Source of the DNA: Filobasidium wieringae | Lineage: Eukaryota; Basidiomycota; Tremellomycetes; Filobasidiales; Filobasidiaceae | NCBI GenBank assembly: GCA_001600055.1 | Contig: BCIV01000020.1 | Span: 90,309-154,308, forward strand | Length of the DNA stretch: 64,000 nucleotides | Direction of reading: 5' to 3' | Shown here: piece after piece, positions 1 through 11,800 of the stretch | Numbering within the stretch: position 1 is the stretch's first letter | How the letters are laid out: every line of letters starts with the position of its first letter | The notes under the pieces: generated by a model | Seen by the model: the letters and a program-made list of their open reading frames with translations, nothing else | What the model was told of the DNA's origin: nothing | The model's database searches: none | Position numbers and translations under genes: made by a program

Positions 1-202
1 TGTGGGACCAATGTGGGACTGTTTGTCAAGTAGTACGAGATTGATGGGCTGTGCCAACCTAATCATGTGATTGATCACAAGTATGTGATTGCTGTGCTAC
101 CCCTGTGTTTCATGGTATGTTGATTGTGTTCCATGATTCCCTTTGTGTTTGAGATTGCCAATCCACATGTCATCCATATGGCTTATTGCCAATGATGTCA
201 AA

Positions 203-535
203 TCATTGCAAATTGCAACGGTCAGTGATGCCGTTTATCTTCCTGGTGTAGACCCAGCGTGCTTTGAGCACTTGCATGGAAGGCAGACGGGGAGTGATCT
301 CAAACACTTGGTGTTTGTCCATCTTACTCAGCTCGTCATCCATAGCTATCTTCCAGTGCTCCCACTGGCCAGAGGTACGTGCTTCTCTGTATGATCTGGG
401 ATTGGTGATGTCGGCCAAGAATGCTATGGCTGTCATGGCAAGGGGGTCCTCAGAGCTGTCAGAGTTGTAAGAGGCATTTGCTGCTTGAGCAGGTTGACAG
501 CGGTAGACTCTCACTTGCTGAGGGATCTCTTCCAA
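203..535 (-). pseudogene. Copia reverse-transcriptase N-terminal fragment
   Basis: This 110-codon stretch matches the opening of the RVT_2 (copia-type) reverse transcriptase: a PRSYREA segment, then W-x-x-AMDDEL, then KARWVYTRK. In this family those precede the catalytic fingers and palm. The frame stops at 203, before any catalytic YxDD motif, and the remainder would lie beyond the window edge. It belongs to the same decayed element as the integrase fragment. Confidence 0.85.
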
Positions 536-780
536 GTCAGAGTCACAGTAGTTGTCAAGCGGGTCAGCTGAAGGTGATCTTCTATACCTAGGCCCTTGAG
601 CAGTACTGGAGTCTGCAGAGGAGTATTAAGATGGTCTTCTTCTTCTTGGTCAGATAAGTCTGCTAGTGGAGCATACCTGTTGCGTGAAGAGATCTTGTTC
701 CTGCTGCTGTTCTTAGTGTCATTCTCTCTGACCGGAGTGATAGATGATGATGGTTTTGATGGTTTTTCTGTATCCCCCCC

Positions 781-1539
781 TCAATCAGGTAGGGCAAAGA
801 TGACGTCACGGGAATAGTTGAAAGTCTTGTCGGCAGGATCATAGAACTTGACGGTGTGTTCACTGTCTTCAGCCGAGCCCATCAGGATACCCTTCTTGAA
901 CCGGGGTTCAAGCTTGTTGGTCTGAGTATGATCTTGAACATAGATGTCACAGCCAAACGGACGGATATGCTGATGGTCGACCTCACAGCCAGACCAGACA
1001 GTGTATGGGATCCGTCTTGTTCTTGCATCTGGGACCCTGTTGCGCACATGTACAGAATAGGAAGCAGCTTCTGCCCAGAAAGTGAGCGGCAAGCTGGTGT
1101 TGGTGAGAAGAGTACGGACAGCATTCAGGATGGTCAGATGAGCTCGCTCAACTCTGCCGTTCTGAGAGTGAGCATCAGGAGGCACCTTGTTGGCCAGTAT
1201 GCTGTTCTCTGCAAGCAGTTTCTGGAATGCTTGAGAGGTGAACTCGGCTCCATTGTCTGTACGGATCCGCTTGATAGTGCAATGGTTCTGGACCAGTGCA
1301 ATGTACTCATTGAATTTCTGCAAGGCTTCTGACTTGGCTTTCATGCAGTAGATCCTGATGTGCTTGGTATGGTTGTCATAGCAGGTCAAGAAGTATTTAC
1401 TGCCACTGGGAGAAGCTGTATGGGCAGGACCCCAGATGTCAGCATGAATCAGTTCATTTGGCATGATGGTCCTTTCCGTTGACAATATGGGAAGGCAGAC
1501 AGTGACCCTTGCCCATGATGCAGTCTTCACATTGTGCAT
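781..1539 (-). pseudogene. Copia integrase-core fragment
   Basis: A 252-codon open stretch that reads as a Ty1/copia rve integrase. It begins just after the zinc knuckle, has the DIWGP start of the catalytic core with its first Asp, then TDNGAEF with the second Asp, and the downstream copia signature around NGRVERAH with the catalytic Glu. After that comes the copia-specific FGCDIYVQ and KGILMGSAED segment. The three acidic residues are present, so this piece was once functional. It is now separated by a frameshift from the upstream zinc-binding part, and no start codon or promoter belongs to it alone. It is a relic, not a host gene. Confidence 0.88.
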
Positions 1540-1939
1540 AAGCCAAGGTCAAACTAGATACATCCTTCCACTCCTTGCCCAGCAGACCCCCATTGCCCAT
1601 CCTCACTACTTCTCGGAAATTGAGGTGACCCAATCTGTGATGCCAGTAGGTGAGTTGGTCAGCAACTGAGCGGGCTGCATAGGCTGACCCGGAGGAAGGA
1701 GGATGGTAGCTTGCCTCAAGAGTGTACAGTCCATTGGTGTAGGGAGCTGTAGCCAAGGCGGAGGTAGAATTGTTGGCAGATCTGGAATCAAGTGTGCAAG
1801 CGGACTTGCTGAAGTTGACGGAATACCCTGACTGGAGTAGCCGAGGAACAGAGGAAAGATTGCATCCCAGATCAGAAATGAGGAGGACCTTGTTCAGAAC
1901 AATGCCGTCAGAGATCCTGACCTTGCCAACATGAGTGGA

Positions 1940-2520
1940 TGTTACGGCAGGTTCTTGCTGTCACAGGTCTAATAGCAAACACTACTCATAGGTTATCTTG
2001 ATAATGGAACAAGGGCCAAGTTGATGGTAACTCGGTTGATTCTAAGCGGTGGACAAGTTATTCGACCGAATTAAGGATTTGGTTCAAATCTATGAGCCGG
2101 TTGAATTGAAATAGATTAGTATCGGTCGATGATCTAATCGGTTGGTTCAGAAGGTGAAGAACGATGGTTGTATGAGAACAACTTAGCGAGATCCTATTGG
2201 AGTAACCTCTTCACAATATGTCTTGAATTGGTAATTCAGTAGGTGTAAATAGAATGCGATATCGGACTTGAAATCCTCTATACAATTTGGTTGACTCTGT
2301 ATAGACGATTCAATCCCTAACTATATATACTGAACGGAAACACTGCGAGGCCACAAACAAGGAAAAGAGAGCGATACCACCACGAGTCGTCTAAGTTGTT
2401 TTTGCTGGATCCGGTTGAATCCTGTTTTGAGTTTTCTGGTCGAGAAAGGAAAGTAAGCTGGATCAAGAAATGGTTGGTGGTAATATGGTTGAACCTTGTT
2501 GTGGTTCAACCAGGTTAGAA
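1940..2520 (+). repeat. LTR-like repeat (divergent or truncated copy) inside the copia relic
   Basis: From TGTTACGGCAGG at 1940 this sequence aligns by eye along several hundred bases with the solo LTR at 23544-24344 and, inverted, with that at 53902-54705. It shares the GGTCTAATAGCAAAC block, the CGGTGGACAAGTTATTCGACCG block and the TATA-like CTATATATACT near 2321. After about 2440 the match fades, and the expected 3' end (AGTTGTAACA) is absent. The five bases before it are GTGGA, but I found no matching GTGGA at a plausible 3' end. It is therefore either a divergent family member or one cut off by later rearrangement. The right boundary is uncertain. Confidence 0.75.
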
Positions 2521-3250
2521 GGAGGTGCATGGATTGTTTGAGTTGAGAACAATAACTTTATCTTTCTGAGGACATTGGTCTGTTGAGTTTGTTTCCGGTA
2601 GGTGTCAGTTTGAGTTATTTGGTTTGACCCGATTGTGAAGGATACACGCACTATATGCACTACACACATTGGATATACCAACACGTACAGTTGAAACACC
2701 AACACAACACAGCTGCACAGCACTACAGATCATCCACGGACTCATCAATCAGTTTTGGACTTGATCAAACCTTCTTGATCTCAAACACGTACTTGATCAA
2801 ACCTTGTGATCTCAAACACCTACTTCATCAAACTTAGTGTTCTCAAACACCTACTTCAGCAAACTTAGTGTTCTCAAACACGTACTTCATCAATTCCTTG
2901 GCAGGAATAAGATTCACTTTACGGATACTCGTACTACTTTACAAATGCTTGTAATACTCTACCAATTGTTGTTGATTACCTCCCACTTGTACTCTGTCGT
3001 CTTGTGAACACATAAATACAAGGCCAAGAGAGGAGGAACAGAGCTGAACACTCTTACCTCCTATTTTTTCAGTCTTCACAGACCATACTTCCTGACTCAT
3101 AGCTTCATCCCCAGCGTCAGCACTTGCGCTTCAGCACCTTCAACCTTCAACACAACAAGGCTTATCTACCCTTGTTGCTTACTTCAACTTCATCAACTTC
3201 ATTGGCTTCATCAACTTGTTAAGATATTAGTGGGATTCAGGGATAAGATA
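2521..3250 (+). repeat. AT-rich repeat-derived region with LTR-like promoter
   Basis: No coding potential. It contains a 31-bp tandem repeat (listed separately), a TATA-like ACATAAATACAAGG near 3010 followed by a pyrimidine-rich stretch, and a run of ATCAACTT-type words near 3180-3217. The arrangement (TATA-like box, CT-rich tract, TGTTAAGATATTAG at about 3217) resembles the U3-R-U5 part of an LTR. I could not identify both ends, so this is an inference. Confidence 0.4.
2760..2884. repeat. 31-bp minisatellite, four units
   Basis: Four head-to-tail units of 32, 31, 31 and 31 bp, each beginning CTTGATCAAAC or CTTCATCAAAC and ending TCTCAAACACSTA. A fifth unit begins at 2885 and breaks off. The units differ by a few substitutions. 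The repeat lies inside the transposon nest. Confidence 0.85.
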
Positions 3251-3831
3251 AGACAACTGTAAGAACCTGGACAATTAATAGCTGAGAGAGCAACTTGGTA
3301 TTCTTCTGAACACCCGGTCACTTCACAATCTGTATATCTACAAACCATGGGGATTCCAGTTTTTCAACTGGCTCGATTTTAGCTGGCTCAGGTGTATCGA
3401 TATGGTTATTAGAAGCTTCAGGAGCTTCAGAAGACTGTGCATATAGGTCCATATGACAAATATTGATAGTCGACCTGTGGTACCTGTGATTCCGCCTGTT
3501 TGCGCAAGGCGACAAATAACGCATATCGACGCCATCAAAGAACGCATGCGAAGTGAACGAAGAAGGGTCACGTGACCGATGTCTCGCCTGACTTCGTCAC
3601 GGTAACACACCTTAGGAGTCCTTTACTTTTCGACCACACCGGACTCTGCGAAAGCTCATCCTGTCTGTCAACTCGCCCATCATAGCGATCGTCACATCTC
3701 AAGGTTATGACGCATTCTGACCGCCCTGCGCATCCCGACGGGCACATCGTAAGATACCCTTTCCATTTTTCTTCGAGAAAGGTTTCCGATCGCCAAGGTC
3801 GACATGTGAATAGTTGTACGAAGAGAAGGAG
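3251..3831. other. Intergenic region upstream of the P-loop gene
   Basis: No supported gene; the short open frames here overlap and resemble nothing. A 12-bp perfect palindrome GGTCACGTGACC lies at 3566-3577, about 255 bp before the next start codon, and is a likely bHLH (E-box) site. Confidence 0.5.
3566..3577. promoter_or_regulatory. E-box palindrome GGTCACGTGACC
   Basis: A perfect 12-bp palindrome with the CACGTG core bound by Cbf1/Pho4-type bHLH factors in fungi. It is one of four TCACGTGA sites in upstream regions of this window. Binding is inferred only from the motif. Confidence 0.45.
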
Positions 3832-6800
3832 ATGAACGTAAAGATTCCGATATCCGATCCCGGCCACAGTGGCTCATCTGCTTCAAGAGATCATCACGAT
3901 GGCTCTGCCTCTACCCCGATCCCTTCAGATTCGTCAACCCATGAGGATGACGGACGCTCCATTACCGATATATTCACTACCCTCGACATCAGCTCCTCCG
4001 AAACTGTCACTGGTCATGGTCTGCACCAAAAGCGGACGGGAATTTTTGAGGAGAACGTTTGGTCGTGGACAAGTCACCTTTCGACTGTTGACGCTTTCAG
4101 CGATGGCGAGGAGGTGGATCTAGCAGTGGAATCTCTACGCACCCTGGTACGATTTTCTCAGATCCGGCTAGACCGCCTACGAAAGCAAAATCCTGGAATG
4201 AGCACTATCCAGCTAGCTAAAAAAAACGGTTCTCCACTGTATGCGGAGTCGATTTTGCAATTCCTCTGCGAAGTCGTGCGATTCTCTCTAGCGCAAAACA
4301 TCGACCCACCTTTCCCTCTCGCCAACTTGACGACTGAACAAATTCCACGTATCTGTAGCAAGGCGATCTCAATACAGCCGTCAGCGCTATCAAATGTGCT
4401 ATGGGCTCTTGAACAAAACCAGTTGGCTAAGCAGCAAGTGACGCATGAACCTCCCTCTCCGACACATTCGGACAAGCAGTCGCGTGTTCTGGAAGATTTT
4501 GGTAGACATTACGTTGGGAGCGGAAGCCATATGCTTCGAGACCACGTGCATTCTATCGCAGAAACTTATCACGAGACGAAAGCATACGCGCGGGTCTTGC
4601 CGATTCTCCAATCATCAGGATCTGGTAAGACAAGGTGTACCGTCGAGCTTGGTAAATTGGAGTTAGGTCTGCTTGTGTGCATACGTGGAGCCCGTTCCGC
4701 TGACAGCCAAGGTGCTGTATCTGCACCACCGCGTGACGAATCAGTCTGCGAATGGTTACAAAGCGACACTGACAACAAGCATCCCGAACAACGAATGGCC
4801 GCATGGCTCGCAGCTACAGCCTACGAGATTCGCCAGCTGTGTACTTCCTATCTCGAATTTGACCATAAGATCACCGTTCCTGGAGAGAAACCTGATCGGT
4901 GGAATGCCTTGATCGCCAAAATGGCGGAATCCTTGGCTCCTATCGATTCGCAAGGACAGGTACGATCGGCTCGCTCAAGTCTTCTCCAGAAAATAGCCGC
5001 TACGTCCGAGGTGATTCTGAACGAGCTAGTAAAGCTCATTGGGCAAGCTGAGACGTTACACTCGTCCGCTTCGGCGACTTCGAACACAGCTCAAACCAAA
5101 ATACCCACACTTAGCGAACGGACGCGTCTGATTCGTGCCCAACGGGTAGCTCAAGAGTTTAAGGACTTAGAAGCCTTGTTTCCTGATGATAGTAAAGCGT
5201 TCTTCCATCTGGCTATTGATGAATGCAGCCAGCTTGGCGAGAACGTTTATAGACTACGTCGATTATGGAGCGATGTGTCCCACAGAACCAAGAGAAGTTG
5301 GATTTTACTACTCGACACGAAGTCCAGTATTTCTGGTATAAGCGGAGTAGCTGCATACAATTCGTCTGATCGATTTCTAGAGGGTCACACGTTACCAGAA
5401 CCTTTCATGTTGCTGCCGCTTGATGTGGAACTGGCCGACGATAGTGATACTCGGGAACGATATCTCAAGGTTATAAATGGCGAAGATCATATCTACACGC
5501 ATCACACTGTTCTGCAGTTCCTGAGAAAGATGGGGCGGCCACTCCTGAACGATACTGGGTACCTACGAGACGAAGACGATCTTGACACAGCTTTTGTAGT
5601 CGGAGAGGTTAAACTAAAATCCCTGGCCTTAAAACTGCTTGGGCCGATCAATGAGAATGCGACTATTCGTATCGATCCGAGCCGATTCTGGACGGGCGAC
5701 AATGATGCCACTTCATTGATTGGTCTCGCTTGCCAAAGATTGCCACTAAAGATTCTCAGCGGCCGAGGTAAGCATACATTCGTCCTAATCCTCTTCGCGC
5801 TGCTGATCGATTCAAGGCACGACATTCAGGTGCACCAGCTTCTGGCGGTACAAGCGAGGGGGGAAAGAGACCGAGTACAAAAGTTCTCGCTGAAGATCTG
5901 GTCAGTGACCATATGCGCCGCTTGTATTTGATCATGGATAGGGGCATGGGAGTCATGACGAGTGCACCCTCAGAGCCACTACTTAGGTGAGCGATAGCCT
6001 TTATGCATACGGCTTTTGTTTAACAGTCTTCTTGGTCTCCAGTTTAGCAGCAACCATGATCTATCGGAATGGCTTCGTCTTGAAAGCATGGGAACGGACT
6101 TTCAATACTATCGTTGCCAGGGCGAAGGCGAATGATCTGCTTGTCGGCGAGATGGGCGAAGAATATATCCGTATGCTGATCTCTGCGGCAATGGATCTCG
6201 GCGCTAAAGAAAACATGGAAGAAACCAGTTGCACGAGTGGACAACCTGTGCCGATCACCAAATGGTTGAAGCACCTGCTCAATCGCCCACTAAATCTGCC
6301 TTCCAATTTTGAAGATTGCTACATGAATTTCACCCACTTTCTCTGTTACAACACCTTGTTCACTCCGGAGAATCCTTTACCTCACTCCAAGATCGTAGAT
6401 GCTTATCTCAGACATGCCGCCATCATCGGTCACCCTCGACAAGGGGGATGGGATGCTCTATTGCCTTTTCACTGCGGTACACCTGATGGTCCATTTAATG
6501 CAAAGCTCGTCTCGTATGTTCTGCTGCAGATCAGAAACCGAACCAAAGAGACTGGTCATATCTGGAAGTTGGACTGGAGAGCCGATACTATCGTGAAACA
6601 AGTTGAGGATTCGACTGACACGCCTCAAGTGTTGTCGATGGTGCCAGTACTTATCTGGTTTGATCTTCTCACCACTGGCGATCAGACAATCCTCGCGGCA
6701 TTGAGGCCTACTAGAACATCCCCCCGATTATCTCATCCGCTACTCCCCTTCAACTATCTGGTTCAGGGAAACGGCTCGGCAGTATTCGCGCCCCTCAATA

Positions 6801-7158
6801 AGATGAGCTCCCAAACTCAAGAAAATATGGCTTATTTCATTTCTACTTTACGGAAATCCGAAGGTATGAGAACGAGACATCAAATCCTTAATAAGGGGCT
6901 ATATGAGGGATTCGATGCCGCAATCCTGAATGACAAGGTAGGTGAAATGCGATAGAGACTTAGGTCAAGATAACATTTCCATCCGCTGATGCGGGAAACG
7001 TTTGCGCCGCTGATACAGAGCGATTCCAAAGAAAGCTGATCCGCCGGTCATCGTATGAGCTTCCCCATGTATGCGTTCACACGTCGTTCTGCTCGCACAA
7101 AAGAAAACCGCACAGGAAGCCGAATTTCGAGCCAGTGTACATGCTCAACAATGTTTAG
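3832..7158 (+). CDS. P-loop NTPase-like protein of unknown function
   Basis: Not assigned to a characterised family. Starting at ATG 3832, the first exon (3832-5767) encodes an acidic, Ser-rich N-terminus. A Walker A motif SSGSGKTR follows at about residues 261-268, a Walker-B-like segment FHLAIDECSQL at about 455-467, and then WILLLDTKSSISG, a sensor-like strand. Probable introns are 5768-5829, 5987-6042 and about 6942-7018; splicing them keeps the frame open to a TAG at 7158. The P-loop plus hydrophobic-DE layout recalls the NTPase modules of Crinkler/RHS-type proteins that expand next to transposons in fungi and oomycetes, but that link is a guess. It lies directly beside the transposon nest and converges on the CoA kinase gene. 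Confidence 0.7.
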
Positions 7159-7399
7159 TCAACGCGACAATCGAACAGGGCGAGTGCAATCCTTATGATG
7201 ATGTACCCTCATAGAAGAGGCTGTGGAAGACACAAAAGGAACACCAAAAAGCTAGCGAAGCTCGCCTTCACAAAACATGCTAAGTGGACTGGTAGATCAG
7301 TAATGATGGCAGAGTTGTTGGGAGGGAAGAGAGTGTAGAGATCTACATATTCTGCGTGTATGTACATGCCTGATGGATCGCTCCAAGCGTATTTACTTT

Positions 7400-8302
7400 T
7401 CAAGATCGGATCACGCGTCTCCTTCGGCCCCGTCTTTGCCAACTTCTCCAAAGTAGTCTTACAATGGCAGCATACAGGCCAACTGGAGGTATCAACCAAT
7501 ACAACCTCGATCGCCACCTATGCTCCTTTTGTAACTTCTTGATCCAAGCGTCTATTTGCTTCTCAGTGTCTTTTGTAGAATGTGAATTATCGATAATGTG
7601 ATCAGCATGCCGAAGTCTATCGACCATCGGCATCTGTGATCGAATACGAGCTTCCGCCTGATCACGTGTCGTAGCAGACTCCCCGACATTGCGTGGAGGT
7701 CGCTCGAGTAAACGGTTCATCTGCAGTGATTCGTTCCTGCGGGAGAGAGAAACAATCGAAAAGAGAAACACCAAAACAACATGGGCGGACACACGCACAC
7801 GTAAACCACCACTACTTCGCCGACCCACTTGTCCAGCCCAGCCTCAATGAGCAACGGAACGTCCAGTATACATGCCCAATGACCTTCCAACCACAGTTGC
7901 AAGACCCGCCATGCCATGGCCTTTCTAACAGCTGGATGGACGATCGCGTTCAGGGCTCTCCTTTCTTTCTCATTCGCGAATACGATATTACTGATGGCCG
8001 ATCGGTCTAGATTGATTCCATCTGACTGTAACACGCTCTTGCCAAAATGGGCTACTACGGCTTTGTACCCCGCAGTCCCAGGATCGATAACCTCTCGCGC
8101 AAGCAAGTCAGCATCAATGATCGGAATTGCATGGTGTGATTTGAGATAGCTGGAAACAGTTGTCTTGCCTTGAGCACTCATAGGTAGTCTCAGAACGTAT
8201 GATAGGATCGCGGGCTTTAGGGATAAGCTCACCGCATGCTATGCCACCAGTCAATCCTATTACTGGATGTAGCAGCCGCGTCTTAATCGTTCGAACATAC
8301 AT
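7400..8302 (-). CDS. CAB5: Dephospho-CoA kinase
   Basis: Catalyses the last step of coenzyme A synthesis, ATP-dependent 3'-phosphorylation of dephospho-CoA. Exon 1 (8302-8233) encodes LHPVIGLTGGIACG. An intron (8169-8232) splits the P-loop, which resumes as KTTVSSYL. The CoaE core follows: IIDADLLAREV, DRSAISNIVF, LNAIVHPAVRKAM, LDVPLLIEAGLDKW. A second intron near 7737-7792 precedes LQMNRLLERPP and the lid-like RIRSQMP region. The C-terminus carries a hydrophobic stretch (LYWLIPPVGLYAAIV) like the membrane anchor of fungal Cab5. The P-loop reads GGIACGKTT where the family usually has GGIASGKST. The donor of intron 2 is ambiguous. It converges with the P-loop gene and is divergent from CSF1. 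Confidence 0.92.
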
Positions 8303-8835
8303 GAACCCGACCAAAAGAATACTACATACCTAACATTATCGATGAGAAGCTCTTTAAATGCTTTGACAGGTCACGTCGTTGCAGCTTCGAAGACGAGCGG
8401 GAATATAGGTGGACAGTAGTACAGTAGTAGTAGTAATGATGATAGTACTGATAGTAGTAGTAATGAAAGCAGTATTCTGGATATTCTGATGTAATCAATA
8501 TCGCATAAGTCATAAGTTAGCTATCCTTTTCGGCAGCTATTACCGTGTTGGCTTATGCCATTATTGTCGAACCTGATAAGAACAATCGCATCTATAGTAC
8601 TGTGCAGCAACTCGTGATCGTACGTCTGTTTCATCGACGCTCGACTGCACATCAGCAGCAGTGCAGGATACGGCTTCTATACGACGGTCCTCGACGCTCT
8701 CAAAGCAATATGATGCTTCCGGCCAGAGACGATCTCATCGCCTCTTGAACGCAATTGGTAGCGACTTAGGTCGCCTTCGAAAATGCCTGTCTTCAAGCTC
8801 ATCAAGAGGGTCCCACTGGTGCTCGCTTGGTTACA
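8303..8835. promoter_or_regulatory. Divergent intergenic region between CAB5 and CSF1
   Basis: About 530 bp without a supported gene, between two divergently transcribed genes, so probably a shared promoter region. It contains an imperfect trinucleotide tract (see the repeat at 8410-8465). No clear TATA box. Confidence 0.5.
8410..8465. repeat. Imperfect (TAG)n/(TAA)n trinucleotide tract
   Basis: The segment reads as runs of AGTAGTAGTAATGATGATAG, repeated twice with small changes. It is a simple-sequence repeat in the divergent promoter and could vary between strains. Confidence 0.7.
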
Positions 8836-11800
8836 ATGTATCCCTCCGGTATCGGCTCAACTGATAGGTACCCCTGGAGCCAATCAGCTCAACGTAGTGA
8901 GGCTTTACAGTTCCATCAGAAAGTAACAATGAAAATCAGACGGGGTTTCTTTGATTTATAGCTCTTCCTTGTGGAGGCTATCGCGATATTCTTCGTTGTG
9001 GTAGCGGTAAGCTCACCACCGGATAAACAAAGATGTGAAAGCAGCTGAGTGACTCGAGTACAGATGTTTTTCTTTTGGAATCGTCTCTTAGGTATAGTCA
9101 TCGGATTCTCCCTCAGGACGTTTCTCTGGAAGAGCTCAAGGATCCATGTCACCATCGGTAGGTTGTTCGCCTCAATCACGCATATCACTTTCTGACAGAT
9201 GTACTAAAATTTGTACTTCAGAATCTATACAAATTTCCCCGTTAGCTGGTAGAGTTCTGTTCAAAGATGTGCGATATCACTCCACGAACATGTCAGCACG
9301 CATCTTGCTAGGCCATGTGACTTGGAGATTCTGGAAATGGAAAGTGCGCAAAGAGGGATCTTCCGGTACGCTCAGTAGGCGTCCGTGCGGGAAGGAGCCT
9401 CGCTGATACCCTTGTCCGGCCACTAAAAGATCGGTCCCCGTCACGCTGTTTGATACACCTCGAAGGCCTGGAATGGTTCTTATATAACAGATCTCCTGCC
9501 TTTGATGCCATCGTCGATCGTATGCAAGCGGCCAATGAGACGGCAGCTGATACCCAAGCTGTTAGAGAAACCGATGAAGGGCATTTAAAGTTCGCTACGG
9601 AGAGTTCGAGAATCGATCCGGATGATATCTTAGAAAAAATCAGAGACGGAGACCAAAAGCAGCCGGGTTAGCAATGCTTAGGGATTTGCATTGGACGAAG
9701 CTGATGTAATTTTTTTCTCCAAGTGCAGAAAGGCTCGCTCGACCTTTGTCACCGCCCATACCGAACGTAGGGATATTAGGGGGACGACTGAGCAACTTGC
9801 TCAGCAAGAAGCACCAAGAGCCTTGGCAATGGCAGCGCGACTTGATGCCGATCGATATCGAGATCACCACAGGAGCTGTCGTGATTGGCAATGACGCTAC
9901 CCCTATCGTTACGATCGCCGAATTCAAGAGAGGGACTGGATCTCTAGAAACGACTGAGGTGAGATGGCTATATCACCCTCCCTAAGCCGTGATTCAAACA
10001 ATAGTTCCATCGCATAGAGTCGGAGCCCTCTGGATATCTTCAAGAGTGTTGCTTCTTTCAGTTTCACAAGCGTCAAAGTTATTGTCAGGACCAATCCGGA
10101 TTACACCGGTGCCTTGTTGGATCATGGACGACGAGCTTACGAGGATCTGATCAAGTCCAAGTCAATGATATACATTTTCGATTTAGGAGCGACATGAGTC
10201 ATTGACGCTTCTTTCCATGTCATAGGCCATCTATCCTCAATCAGTTGCAACATACATTCGTCAGGCGGAGTGCGTTCCTGTCTTTAGCAAAGGAATTCCA
10301 GTGGTTGTCAAACCAGTTTTTTGCGAAACCTCCGACTTACGCTTCAGCTTATTACGGTCCCGACAAGGAATGGAAAGGCCTCGTTCGTTACCGAGCTGAT
10401 GTAGACGCCGATATCGGACCATCAGACGTCGAGCTAGAATACGCCAAAGTGACAACAGTGTTGGAAGCGCATAAAGTAGATCTTCTCTACTATTCTGATG
10501 TCGCAGGTAAGTTGGTACCGATGGCGTAAATAAATAAGCTGAAGTTGCACTCTTGCTCTCGAAGGGACGGTTCCAGCCTCGGAACCGGAAGACAGCAGTA
10601 ACTCGTCTGCAGCTGACAGCGACGCTTATGATGTCGGTAACGGCGGTATGCCTCCAGAATGGGGATTGGAATTCGCGGTAGAAGATGCGCACATGATTTA
10701 CGGTCCGTGGCACGACAGGCAAAGGTATTTACCAGAACGTTTCATGGATATAGGAAATGTCATTTACAATTCGTCGTTGTGCTTTGTGTGACAGAGACGC
10801 ATTCACGAAAGCTTTTACTCCGGCGATCTTCTATCAATCCACTAAAACTGATCGATTGAAGCCAGGGGACTTCCGTATGCATACAGAGATGCGAGTGCAT
10901 ATCCAGCTGAATGGATCGACAACTATCCGAGTGCCTACACGTGAGGCATCGAAGGTCTGTCATCACACGGAGGACGTTGTGTATGTTCTTTCGTATATTG
11001 ATGTCCAGCCGGATATAGGATTGGAGCTGGGACAAGCTTGGTCAGGCCGTCCATACCGAGCAAAGGAAGTATGGATGGATTGACATCGGCGTCGCTTCTG
11101 GTTCTACAATTCACTATGTGATGCCCTTAGCAGCTTCGCAAGCAGGATTCGACGCTACCATGGAGATGCAGTTTCAAGGTTTCACAGCTTCATCGAGTAT
11201 CAATTATGCCAATTTTATGAGATCACAGATCTGCAAAGTAAGCCTTTTGCTCACCCTGGAGGATCTTGTCTCCTGATTGTTCTCACCACAGATGAAAGCC
11301 TCTATGCCAGCTCCACTCAGCTGGAATGCAAGGAGAGATTGGACTTTTGATATAGATTTGATCGACCCTCAGATATCGCTCTTGAGAGATCACATCACTC
11401 TGATGAGTGATCTTGCCAAAGATTGGAGTTCTGGCTCAACAGGAGACTTCCATCACTTTGTGCCCTGCGATTACCAGTTCAGGGTCAACCTCGTCGATTA
11501 TTCTTTGAAGCTCTATGTCAACGATTTCAACATTGTGGATTCTCCGAACTCCGTAGAAGCGAACTGTATGTGGGGCTTGGCCGACCTGAAACTTCGTGGT
11601 GGTTAAGCGATTGAACCATATAGGCTTCCTCGATATCCGCGGAGCGCATACTCATGCAGAAGTTGAGGTACCTCTGATCAGATTCCGACCAGAGTCTTCC
11701 ACGATCCCGTTTTCCGTTCAAGGAACGAATATCCACCTCGATATGAGCTTGCCCATCTGGCATAGTCAAAACGCCTTCGGGACTCCCAATACAAGCCGCT

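Larger units (their letters stand above)
1..1939 (-). mobile_element. Degenerate Ty1/copia retrotransposon pol (partial)
   Basis: On the minus strand the domains run in Ty1/copia order. Around 1939-1760 is the end of the protease/pre-integrase region. At 1756-1454 is the GAG-pre-integrase zinc knuckle (HHRLGHLN, later CEDC). At 1539-781 is the integrase core, with a target-joining segment containing HADIWGP and RTDNGAEF. At 535-203 is the start of the copia reverse transcriptase (WKIAMDDEL, KARWVYTRK). The element continues beyond base 1. It is broken: the zinc-knuckle and integrase parts lie in different frames (shift near 1500-1540), the integrase-RT linker at 780-536 has stops, and the 5' side stops abruptly at 1940 where another repeat begins. 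No intact LTR of this element can be seen in the window. Confidence 0.9.

Noticed and set aside
856..1332. A 158-codon plus-strand frame
   Set aside because: Antisense to the copia integrase core.
6938..6963. A 26-nt intron near the end of the P-loop gene
   Set aside because: Too short for fungal splicing; an alternative donor at 6942 and acceptor at 7018 give a 77-nt intron and keep the frame open.
9366..9375. A 10-nt intron or sequencing frameshift in CSF1
   Set aside because: A normal 64-nt intron (9366-9429) joins the two frames and gives the expected family sequence.
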